From Kribbella sp. VKM Ac-2569 (GTDB lineage: Bacteria > Actinomycetota > Actinomycetes > Propionibacteriales > Kribbellaceae), in contig NZ_SGXJ01000002.1 of assembly GCF_004216905.1 (NCBI RefSeq), forward strand, positions 930,001 through 994,000: DNA of 64,000 nucleotides. The letters are read 5' to 3'. Below the pieces are notes generated by a model, which saw only the letters and a program-made list of their open reading frames with translations, was not told the DNA's origin and did not search any database. Made by a program: the position numbers and the translations under genes. Each line of letters begins with the position of its first letter. Within the stretch, counting starts at the first letter, position 1. Shown in pieces: positions 36,316 through 43,528 of this stretch.

Positions 36316-37628
36316 CAGCCGGCCTCCTCGACCGCACCCGTGATCGCCGCCCCGATGGTGGCGATGTCCTCGTCAGTGCAGATGTACGGCGGCATCGTGT
36401 AGACGAGATCGCGGAACGGCCGGACCCAGACCCCACGACGCAACGCAGCTTCGGTCAGCCGCGGCAGATCCACCGGCCCACCGAGCTGTACGACGCCGAC
36501 CGCGCCCAGCACCCGCACGTCCTTCACCGCAGGCAGTTCGGCCGCCGGAGCAAGCCCCGCCGAAAGCCCCGCGGAAATCGCAGCCACCCGAGAAGCCCAG
36601 TCCTGGGAGAGCAGCAGATCGATCGACGCGAGGGCGACCGAACACGCGAGCGGGTTCGCCATGAATGTGGGCCCGTGCATCAACGCACCACCCGGTCCGT
36701 TGGAGACCGTGTGCGCGACGTCCGTCGTACACAGCATCGCGGCCAGCGACAGGTAGCCGCCGGTCAGCGCCTTGCCGACGCACAGGATGTCGGGGTCGAC
36801 ACCCGCATGCTCGGACGCGAACAGCGTGCCGGTGCGGCCGAACCCGGTGGCGATCTCGTCGAAGATCAGCAGGAAGCCGTGCCGGTCGGCCAGCTCGCGG
36901 AGAATGCGCAGGCAGGCAGGGCTGTACGGGTACATCCCACCGGCACCCTGCAGAACTGGCTCGACGATGATGCCCGCGATCTCACCCGCATGTTGCTCGG
37001 CCAGTACGGCCAGCTCGTCGGCCCAGGACTGCAGCTCCGGATCGGTCTCGGGCCGGTCGAAGCCGGCCGGCGGTTGCGGCCCGAACACCTGCTCCTTGAG
37101 GGCGCCGGTGAACAGCGAATGCATTCCGTTGACCGGGTCGCACACGCTCATCGGCGCGAACGTGTCGCCGTGATACCCGCCGCGGACCGTCAGCATCCGC
37201 GTGCGCCCATGGTTGCCGCGCGCAACCTGGTACTGCAGCGCGATCTTGATCGCCACCTCGACCGAGACCGATCCCGAGTCGCAGAAGAACACGTGCCGCA
37301 GCGGCTCCGGCGTGATCTCCACGAGCCGCTCGCCCAGCCGGACCGCCGGTTCGTGGGTCAGCCCACCGAACATCACGTGACTGAACTCGTCCACCTGGCG
37401 CTTCAGCGCGGCGTCCAGCACCGGGTTCCGGTAGCCGTGGATCATGCACCACCAGGACGCCATCGCGTCGATCGCCTCGACAGTCCCGCCCGTACCGTCG
37501 TCCAGCTGCAGCCGTACGCCGTCCGCACCGCGAACCAGCCGCACCGGCGAGGGCTCGGTCAGCGACGAGTACGGATGCCAGAGCAACTCCGCGTCCTGCT
37601 GTAGCCGCGCATTGACCGACTGTGACAC
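36315..37628 (-). CDS. bioA: Adenosylmethionine-8-amino-7-oxononanoate aminotransferase
   Basis: This 437-residue class III aminotransferase makes 7,8-diaminopelargonate. Typical motifs are LWHPYSSLTEPSPV, ASWWCMIHGYRNP, FGGLTHEPAV, GGYHGDTFAPMSVCD, FDEIATGFGRTG and the PLP Lys in CVGKALTGGYL. The GTG at 37628 has GGAGGAG 7 bases upstream; the open frame extends further but without similarity. It is the first gene of the bioA-bioF-bioD-P450 operon. An 11-base palindrome ATCGGTCCGAT lies 34 bases upstream. Confidence 0.96.
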   Translation of the reverse strand: MSQSVNARLQQDAELLWHPYSSLTEPSPVRLVRGADGVRLQLDDGTGGTVEAIDAMASWWCMIHGYRNPVLDAALKRQVDEFSHVMFGGLTHEPAVRLGERLVEITPEPLRHVFFCDSGSVSVEVAIKIALQYQVARGNHGRTRMLTVRGGYHGDTFAPMSVCDPVNGMHSLFTGALKEQVFGPQPPAGFDRPETDPELQSWADELAVLAEQHAGEIAGIIVEPVLQGAGGMYPYSPACLRILRELADRHGFLLIFDEIATGFGRTGTLFASEHAGVDPDILCVGKALTGGYLSLAAMLCTTDVAHTVSNGPGGALMHGPTFMANPLACSVALASIDLLLSQDWASRVAAISAGLSAGLAPAAELPAVKDVRVLGAVGVVQLGGPVDLPRLTEAALRRGVWVRPFRDLVYTMPPYICTDEDIATIGAAITGAVEEAG

Positions 37629-37714
37629 CGCGCTCCTCCATCCTGAGGATTCACAACGGTAATCGGTCCGATCGCCGGCCGCCGCCGCAGGTAGGCACGA
37701 TGTGACAAGCGCCT

Positions 37715-38632
37715 CTAGAACGCCGTGCCGGCCTTGGCAATGTGGAGGGTGACTGCTACTGGGTCGAGTCGCGGTTTCGCCAGTGCCATCAGGGCTCTGG
37801 CGCCGTCGATGCCCTCGTCCCGGATCCACTGCACCGGCGCGGCCAGCCCGAATCGCTCGACCGCGCTGGTTGCGTCGAGGAAGTCGCGGGACTCGGCCAC
37901 CGTCCAGGTCCGTTCGCGTTCCCAGGTGATCGCGTCCGCGGTGCGGGCCGGCTGCCGCCAGTCGTCGTCGCGCTGGTTGCCGTAGATCAGCTGCCCGTCC
38001 GGTCGCAGTACGCCGACGCGGTCCACCCAGTCGCCTTCGTCGATCAGCTGGGCGGCCCGCAGCACACCGGCGTACCCGACGTCGTGCTGCCTGGCCATCC
38101 GGCCGAAGCCATAGGCCTCCAGCCCGCGGATGTGCCGCTGCAGTACACCGAGGCGGCTGAAGGCCTCGTGGACGGCGAGGAGCGCGACCTCCACCTGGTA
38201 CTCGGCCGCCTTGAACGCGCGGGCCGACGCCGCGAGCGCGTCCGGATCGGCCAGCTCGGTCTCGATGATCACGTCGTACCGCTGCTGGGCGACCAGTTCC
38301 TCGGCGCGGGCCAGCCAGCGGAGGCCGTCGGCCTCGACGTACCGGTCGAACGTCGAGGGTTCGTCGGTGATGGGCTCGTTGAGTCGCGGGTGGTAGGCCT
38401 CGAGGGCGAAGCTGCTCAGTACGACGGGATCGGCGCGGCGGGACAGTGCGGCCTTCGCCAAGGCGGTGATCGAGGCCTTGCCGTCGCCGGGCTGGCCGGC
38501 GACGAAGACGACCACCGGGTGGTCCTGCGGGGTACCGATGAGCCGGCTGGGGGCGATGCGCTCGCGGAAGATCCGCTCGTTCTCAGCGTCGCTCAGCAGG
38601 AACCGGTCGTCCTGCTCAGTCACCTCGGCCAT
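37715..38632 (-). CDS. Zeta-toxin-like protein with altered active site
   Basis: This 305-residue protein has the zeta-toxin fold: a P-loop near 46-54, the YHP motif at 80-82, a VIIETEL segment and RHIRGLEAYGFGRMARQHDVGY. However, the P-loop reads GQPGDGKAS, with Ala instead of Ser/Thr after the lysine. The catalytic Asp that precedes YHP by five or six residues (Asp67 of pSM19035 zeta) is Phe75. The kinase may not phosphorylate UDP-N-acetylglucosamine like classical zeta. Its start overlaps the end of the upstream gene by 17 bases. Confidence 0.8.
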   Translation of the reverse strand: MAEVTEQDDRFLLSDAENERIFRERIAPSRLIGTPQDHPVVVFVAGQPGDGKASITALAKAALSRRADPVVLSSFALEAYHPRLNEPITDEPSTFDRYVEADGLRWLARAEELVAQQRYDVIIETELADPDALAASARAFKAAEYQVEVALLAVHEAFSRLGVLQRHIRGLEAYGFGRMARQHDVGYAGVLRAAQLIDEGDWVDRVGVLRPDGQLIYGNQRDDDWRQPARTADAITWERERTWTVAESRDFLDATSAVERFGLAAPVQWIRDEGIDGARALMALAKPRLDPVAVTLHIAKAGTAF

Positions 38633-38990
38633 CCTGCTCGCTCAGCTCGTCGCCACTGTCCTTGTCGCCGCTGTCCTCGTCGCCATCCGCGCCCTCGTCC
38701 TCGTCGCTGAGGAGCAGGTCGGCCTCCTTGCGGATGCGGCCGGCGGCGCCGGTGTCGAGCGGATCGAGCGCCCGGCCGCGGGCCGCCCAGGCCGCCTGGT
38801 CGGCGCACAACGTCGCGATCGCGGCCGCATCGGGCTCGTCGGCTGCTTCCGCCGCGGCGATCCGCTGGGCATAGAACCCGATCGCCTGCCGGATCCCTTC
38901 GAGGGCGATCTCGTACCCGAAGATCTGCGCGGGTGTCCACTTCGCCTTACCCAGCTCAGGGAGCACTGACAGGTCGGCAAGGTTAGCCAC
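38616..38990 (-). CDS. Zeta-associated small acidic protein, antitoxin candidate
   Basis: This 124-residue protein is translated from a GTG and has a helical N-terminal half (FGYEIALEGIRQAIGFYAQRIAAAEAAD). A very acidic C-terminal tail (about 95-124, rich in Asp, Glu and Gly) follows. It is immediately upstream of and overlaps the zeta-like gene, as toxin-antitoxin genes do. The sequence is not like the small epsilon antitoxin, and the pairing is inferred from gene order. Confidence 0.65.
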   Translation of the reverse strand: MANLADLSVLPELGKAKWTPAQIFGYEIALEGIRQAIGFYAQRIAAAEAADEPDAAAIATLCADQAAWAARGRALDPLDTGAAGRIRKEADLLLSDEDEGADGDEDSGDKDSGDELSEQDGRGD

Positions 38991-39044
38991 ACATGGACGA
39001 TATCCGACGCCTCGGGTCAGCCCGACAGCGGCTGCGGACTCCAA

Positions 39045-40100
39045 TCAGCGCAGCGATCCGCGCCGGCGCGAGGACTTGGCCGAGCGGTGCGGCTTGGAGG
39101 CGATGGAGCGGGGACCGGCTGCGGGTTCCGGAGCGGCTTCCAGTGCCTTCTTGACCTGGGTGAACGCATCGGACGCGTTGCGGACCGACCGTACGCCGGT
39201 GAGTTTGGGGATGGCCGAGCGTTGGCGGCGCGTGTGGGTCTGGATGCGTTCGACGACTCGGGTGCGGACCTCGTCGAGGTCGGTGCCGGTCAGGTTCTCC
39301 ACCGGTTTGCCGCGGTCCAGGGCGACGTCGAACCATTCGGTGTAGCCGTGCGTGTGGACGACCTGGTTCGGCGACTTCTGGCCGAGGCGGCGGTAGTGCG
39401 TCAGTACGTCGTACCGCTCGTCGAGTCCGAGGACCTCGTCGCGGAGCCCGAGCTCGACCTGGCGGTCGTAGGTCGCGGCGACCCGCTGGTCGATCTCGGC
39501 GGCCGGGCGGTCGACGGAGAGGACGACCTGCCGGGCGGCGGGCGTGACGGCTCGCTCCGGATCGTTGCCCATGGCCCGTGCCAGCGCGTTCACGATCGCG
39601 TCGTAGTTGTTCTCGTGGATCTTCCCGGCGGCCTTCGGGTCGAGCCGGGTGAGTACGGCGTACGCGTCCTCGGCCATGCTGCGCGGGAAGTCGCGGCGGA
39701 CGGCGTTCCGCGACTCGGCGACGGCGTCCACCTCCCAGCCCTCCAGCAGCGAGCGGACATAGACGCTCGTCCCGCCCACGATCACCGGGACCCCGCCGGA
39801 CGCCCAGCAGTCCTCCATGTGCCGCCGGGCTTCGGCGACGAACGTCTCCAGTTCCAGCTTCCGCAGCGGCTCGGTGACGTCGATCATCGTGTGCGGGACG
39901 CCACGCATCTCCTCCGGCGTCGTCTTGCTGGTGCCGATGTCCATGGACCGGTAAACCTGCCGCGAGTCCGCCGACACGACCATCGGCGGCAGCCCCAGCT
40001 CATCCCGGATCCGCAGACACAGATCAACCGACACCGCAGTCTTACCCGCCGACGTCGGCCCATACAGAGCGACCAGGAGGCGCGGCGGGGCATCGGGCAT
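39045..40100 (-). CDS. MiaA-family dimethylallyl/isopentenyl transferase
   Basis: This 351-residue protein has the isopentenyltransferase P-loop GPTSAGKTAVS, SADSRQVYRSMDIGTSKTT, and VGGTSVYVRSLLEGW, all hallmarks of MiaA-type enzymes that modify A37 of tRNAs. The C-terminal 60 residues are basic (KPHRSAKSSRRRGSLR). The usual miaA neighbours (miaB, dapF, hflX) are absent, and motifs differ from the standard GPTASGKS, so it may be a paralog. tRNA modification is the likely role, but a different prenyl acceptor is possible. Confidence 0.85.
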   Translation of the reverse strand: MPDAPPRLLVALYGPTSAGKTAVSVDLCLRIRDELGLPPMVVSADSRQVYRSMDIGTSKTTPEEMRGVPHTMIDVTEPLRKLELETFVAEARRHMEDCWASGGVPVIVGGTSVYVRSLLEGWEVDAVAESRNAVRRDFPRSMAEDAYAVLTRLDPKAAGKIHENNYDAIVNALARAMGNDPERAVTPAARQVVLSVDRPAAEIDQRVAATYDRQVELGLRDEVLGLDERYDVLTHYRRLGQKSPNQVVHTHGYTEWFDVALDRGKPVENLTGTDLDEVRTRVVERIQTHTRRQRSAIPKLTGVRSVRNASDAFTQVKKALEAAPEPAAGPRSIASKPHRSAKSSRRRGSLR

Positions 40101-40117
40101 GGATCAACCCTACTGCC

Positions 40118-40309
40118 CTACAACGGGCTGCTGAGTGAGCCGTGGACGGAGCAGCGAGCCGTCCAGCCCATCGGGTGGACCTGGACGATCATTCGGCGGT
40201 GGCAGGTGGCGCAGTATCTCGGTGGTTCGAGGGTCAGTGCGCGGCGGCAGTTCTCGTGGGTGCCGTCGGTGAGTTCGCGGCCGCAGTGGCCGCAGTACGT
40301 CTCGGTCAC
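40118..40309 (-). CDS. bsaP: Biotin synthase auxiliary protein
   Basis: This 63-residue protein has six cysteines (6, 9, 21, 33, 36, 53) in CGHCG, ENCRRAL, CATC and CSVHG contexts. It is rich in His and Arg, as expected of a small metal-binding protein. The location directly after bioB with an ATGA overlap, plus this Cys pattern, matches the BsaP proteins described in mycobacteria as required for full BioB activity. It probably supports the iron-sulfur chemistry of BioB. The identification is from memory of the family pattern. Confidence 0.75.
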   Translation of the reverse strand: MTETYCGHCGRELTDGTHENCRRALTLEPPRYCATCHRRMIVQVHPMGWTARCSVHGSLSSPL

Positions 40310-41301
40310 AGTGTCTTCTGGAGTTCCTTCACCGGCATCTTCAGCTCCGCGAGCAGATCCAGGTCGGCGGTCGCCGGGCGGCCAAGGGTGGTCAGGTAGT
40401 TGCCGACGATCACCGCGTTGATGCCGCCGAGCAGGCCCTCGCGGGTACCCAGGTCGCCGAGGGTCAGCTCGCGACCGCCGGCGTACCGCAGGACCGTCCG
40501 CGGCATCGCGAGCCGGAACGCGGCGATGGTGCGCAGCGCGTCCTTGCCGTCCATGATCTCCAGTTCGCCGAACGGCGTACCCGGCCGCGGGTTGAGGAAG
40601 TTCAGCGGGACCTCGTGCGGGTCGAGTTCGGCGAGCTGCGCGGCCAGCTCGGCGCGCTGCTCGAGCGACTCACCCATCCCGACCAGGCCGCCGCAGCACA
40701 GTTCCATCCCGGACTCGCGCACCATCAAGCAGGTCTCCCAGCGCTCCTCGAAGGAGTGCGTGGTGACGACGTCACCGAAGTACGACCGGGCCGACTCGAG
40801 GTTGTGGTTGTAGCGGTGCACGCCCCACGACTTCAGCTCGTCGACTTGGTCCTGCGTCAGCATGCCCAGCGAGCAGGCGATGTTGATGTCGACCTCGGCG
40901 TTGATCGCCTCGATGCCGGCCTTCACCTGGCTCATCAGCCGCGGGTCGGGCCCGCGGACCGCGGCCACGATGCAGAACTCGGTGGCGCCGGTCTTCGCGG
41001 TCTCCTTGGCGGCCTCGACGAGTTCGGGGATGTTCAGCCAGACCGCGCGCACCGGCGAGGTGAACTGGCCGGACTGGGAGCAGAAGTGGCAGTCCTCGGG
41101 GCAGCCGCCGGTCTTCAGCGAGATGATCCCCTCGACCTCGACCTCCTCGCCGCACCACTTCACCCGGACGTCGTGCGCGAGCGCGAGCAGTTCCGGCAGC
41201 CGGTCGTCGGGCACGCTGAGAACCTCGACCAATTGCTCCTGGCTCAACCCGGTGCCCTGCTCCAGAACCTGCTCACGTGCCACGTCCAGGATCTCGCTCA
41301 T
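40306..41301 (-). CDS. bioB: Biotin synthase
   Basis: This 331-residue radical SAM enzyme inserts sulfur into dethiobiotin. The 4Fe-4S motif is C67/C71/C74 ([14 protein letters not shown]). The 2Fe-2S ligands and active-site residues lie in the segments [34 protein letters not shown] and [16 protein letters not shown] precedes the ATG. It is separate from the bioA-F-D-P450 operon by the zeta-like and MiaA genes. An inverted repeat about 120 bases upstream may regulate it. Confidence 0.96.
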   Translation of the reverse strand: MSEILDVAREQVLEQGTGLSQEQLVEVLSVPDDRLPELLALAHDVRVKWCGEEVEVEGIISLKTGGCPEDCHFCSQSGQFTSPVRAVWLNIPELVEAAKETAKTGATEFCIVAAVRGPDPRLMSQVKAGIEAINAEVDINIACSLGMLTQDQVDELKSWGVHRYNHNLESARSYFGDVVTTHSFEERWETCLMVRESGMELCCGGLVGMGESLEQRAELAAQLAELDPHEVPLNFLNPRPGTPFGELEIMDGKDALRTIAAFRLAMPRTVLRYAGGRELTLGDLGTREGLLGGINAVIVGNYLTTLGRPATADLDLLAELKMPVKELQKTL

Positions 41302-41422
41302 GGTTCTCCTGCCTCATCAGAACGGTCGGCTCACAGTAAGACAGGTCGGTACGGCGGGGCTGCGGCGGGCGTCACGTGGAACATCCGCGGCCGAAGTGCC
41401 TCACCGCCACTCTCCGCACTCC

Positions 41423-41450
41423 CCGGGAAAAGTTTTTGGACTTTTCCAGG
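41423..41450. promoter_or_regulatory. Inverted repeat between bioB and the structured RNA locus
   Basis: Arms GGAAAAGT and ACTTTTCC (41426-41433, 41440-41447) are perfect with spacer TTTTGG, and two further C/G pairs lie outside one mismatch. It is AT-rich in a GC-rich genome and sits at the likely promoter for the downstream RNA on the plus strand and upstream of bioB on the minus strand. Confidence 0.45.
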
Positions 41451-41469
41451 GAACCTCGTAACCCCCTGT

Positions 41470-41795
41470 AGATGGGCTCGTTGATGTGTACGAAGGCGGT
41501 TACCGCAAGGAAGACCGCCACCCGGTTACCAGGAGCTACAAATGCTGATCATTACGATCAGCACGCAGAGTGGTCACAAGCCCTGAAGCCCCTGGAAATC
41601 GGATGTAAGGTAGTAACCAAGAGCTCGGGTCGCCAGCCATGGTTGGCGATCCGATCCCAAAGCGCCGGGCGCCTCACCCCGGCTTGAGTGGGTCCCTCGG
41701 GAAACGATTTGGGCGGAAACGTTCCCGAGGGACCTGCTCCCTTTTCTGAACCTTTTAGGGAAAGCCTCAGCAACTTACTGCTGAGGCTTTTTCAT
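41470..41795 (+). ncRNA. Candidate structured non-coding RNA (extent approximate)
   Basis: The region contains no convincing gene but has a dense series of stable hairpins on the plus strand. There is an 8-bp stem at 41543-41563 with a five-base loop. A branched region pairs 41598-41604 with 41649-41655 around an inner stem at 41630-41649. Stem 41664-41683 and a perfect 13-bp stem (41691-41703 with 41722-41734) follow, and the last hairpin is a terminator with a T-run. Base composition is lower in GC than the flanks. It is bounded by bioB (minus strand) and the GMC gene (minus strand). It could be an abundant 6S/Ms1-like regulatory RNA, but family assignment needs a covariance search. The 5' end is not fixed. 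Confidence 0.55.
41761..41795 (+). terminator. Intrinsic terminator of the structured RNA locus
   Basis: Perfect 12-base arms (41761-41772 and 41779-41790) with loop ACTTAC are followed on the plus strand by a run of five T. On the minus strand it also lies 24-58 bases after the stop of the GMC gene and could terminate that operon too. Confidence 0.9.
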
Positions 41796-41818
41796 TTGCG
41801 TAATTCTTCGCTGTTCTG

Positions 41819-43528
41819 TTACGAATCCGTCACAGCCTGCTTCGGGAAGATCGGGAGCCGCAACGCGCCGGGGGCGTCCGTCGGGACGACCGGGTGCTCG
41901 GGCTTCACCGGCTGGATCCGCTGGTACGCCGCACCGACCGCCGGACGCGGGTCCGCGGCGCCTTTGTTCGGCCAGAACGAGAGCGCCCGCTCGGCCTGGG
42001 CGGTGATCGTCAAGGACGGGTTGACGCCGAGATTCGCGGAGATGGTCGAGCCGTCGACGATGTGCAAGCCGTCGTACCCGTAGACCCGGTGGTACGGATC
42101 CACCACCCCCGACGAAGGTGAGTCGCCGATCGCGCAGCCGCCGATGAAGTGCGCGGTCATCGGCACGTTGAACGGCTCCCCGATCGTGCCGCCCGGCGTA
42201 CCGTTCATCAGCTTCGCCATCCGCCGGACCACCTGGTTCGCGACCGGGATCCAGGACGGGTTCGGGGCGCCGTGCCCCTGCTTCGACGTGAGCTTCCACC
42301 GGCCCAGCCGGTCGCGCTTGCCGAACGTCGTGATCGAGTTGTCCGCGGTCTGCATCACCAGCGCGATCACGGTCCGCTCGGACCAGTGCTTCAGGTCGTA
42401 CAGCTTGCGGATGTTCTTCCGCTGGACGCCGAGCTCGCGCAACCACGTCCGCCAGCGCGGCCTGTCCCCGTCGCCGTCGGTCAGCACGGTCTGCAGCAGC
42501 GACATCACGTTGCTGCCCTTCCCGTACCGCACCGGCTCGATGTGGGTGATGTCGTCGGGGTGGAACGAGGACGTGATCGCGACACCACGCGTGTAGTCGA
42601 CATCCGTGTCGCGGGAGATCGCGCCGAGCAGCGACTCCGAGTTGGTCCGGGTCAGCACGCCGAGCCGGTCCGACAGCCGCGGCAGCTTGCCCTCGTCGCG
42701 CAGCCGGTGCAGCAACTTCGCCGTACCGAGAGCCGACGCGGCGAAAACCACCTGACCCGCGGTGAACCGGCGGGTGGCCTTCTTGTTCGACGTACGACGG
42801 GTGTCGATCGCGTACCCGCCGCCTGTCTCCTCAGCGAGCGGCTCGACCGAGGTGACCGTGGTCAGCGAGTAGACCTCCGCGCCGGCCTTCTCGGCCAGGT
42901 AGAGGTAGTTCTTCGTCAGGGTGTTCTTCGCGTTGTGCCGGCAGCCCGTCATGCACTCGCCACAGTCGATACAGCCGGTACGGCGCGGGCCTGCGCCACC
43001 GAAGTACGGGTCGTCGACCTCGACACCCGGCTCACCGAAGAAGACACCGACCGGTGTCGGGTGGAACGTCTCCCCCACACCCATGTCCTCGGCGACCTGC
43101 TTCATCACCTTGTCGGCCGGCGTGAACCCCGGGTACGTCGTGACGCCGAGCATCCGCTTCGCCTGGTCGTAGTACGGCGCCAGCTCGGACTGCCAGTCGG
43201 TGATGTGCGCCCACGCGCGATCGGTGTAGAACGCGGGCAGCGGTTCGTACAGCGTGTTCGCGTAGACCAGGCTGCCACCGCCGACCCCGGCGCCGGACAG
43301 GATGATCACGTCGCGCAGCGCGCTGATCCGCTGGATGCCGTACATCCCGAGCTTCGGCGCGAACAGGAACCGCTTGGTGTCCCACGAGTTCTTCGCGAAC
43401 CCCGCGTCGTCGAACCGCGCACCGGCCTCCAGTACGGCGACCCGGTAGCCCTTCTCGGTCAGCCGCAGCGCACTGACAGACCCACCGAAGCCCGAGCCGA
43501 TGACGACGACGTCGTAGTCGAACGTCAT
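41819..43528 (-). CDS. GMC-family oxidoreductase, cholesterol-oxidase-like, with ferredoxin-type Cys motif
   Basis: This 569-residue flavoprotein has the dinucleotide motif VVVIGSGFGGSVSALRL, AGVGGGSLVYANTL and the C-terminal GMC His/Asn region (ANLGVNPSLTITAQAERAL). A Cys cluster CIDCGECMTGC suggests an iron-sulfur site. The sequence type resembles mycobacterial ChoD, annotated as a cholesterol oxidase. Its ATG overlaps the stop of the aldehyde dehydrogenase gene as ATGA. It may be involved in oxidation of a sterol-like or other hydroxyl compound; substrate unknown. Confidence 0.9.
   Translation of the reverse strand: MTFDYDVVVIGSGFGGSVSALRLTEKGYRVAVLEAGARFDDAGFAKNSWDTKRFLFAPKLGMYGIQRISALRDVIILSGAGVGGGSLVYANTLYEPLPAFYTDRAWAHITDWQSELAPYYDQAKRMLGVTTYPGFTPADKVMKQVAEDMGVGETFHPTPVGVFFGEPGVEVDDPYFGGAGPRRTGCIDCGECMTGCRHNAKNTLTKNYLYLAEKAGAEVYSLTTVTSVEPLAEETGGGYAIDTRRTSNKKATRRFTAGQVVFAASALGTAKLLHRLRDEGKLPRLSDRLGVLTRTNSESLLGAISRDTDVDYTRGVAITSSFHPDDITHIEPVRYGKGSNVMSLLQTVLTDGDGDRPRWRTWLRELGVQRKNIRKLYDLKHWSERTVIALVMQTADNSITTFGKRDRLGRWKLTSKQGHGAPNPSWIPVANQVVRRMAKLMNGTPGGTIGEPFNVPMTAHFIGGCAIGDSPSSGVVDPYHRVYGYDGLHIVDGSTISANLGVNPSLTITAQAERALSFWPNKGAADPRPAVGAAYQRIQPVKPEHPVVPTDAPGALRLPIFPKQAVTDS

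Noticed and set aside
41472..41687. A 71-codon plus-strand frame inside the structured RNA region
   Set aside because: No ribosome site or family match; the hairpins span it and fit an RNA better.
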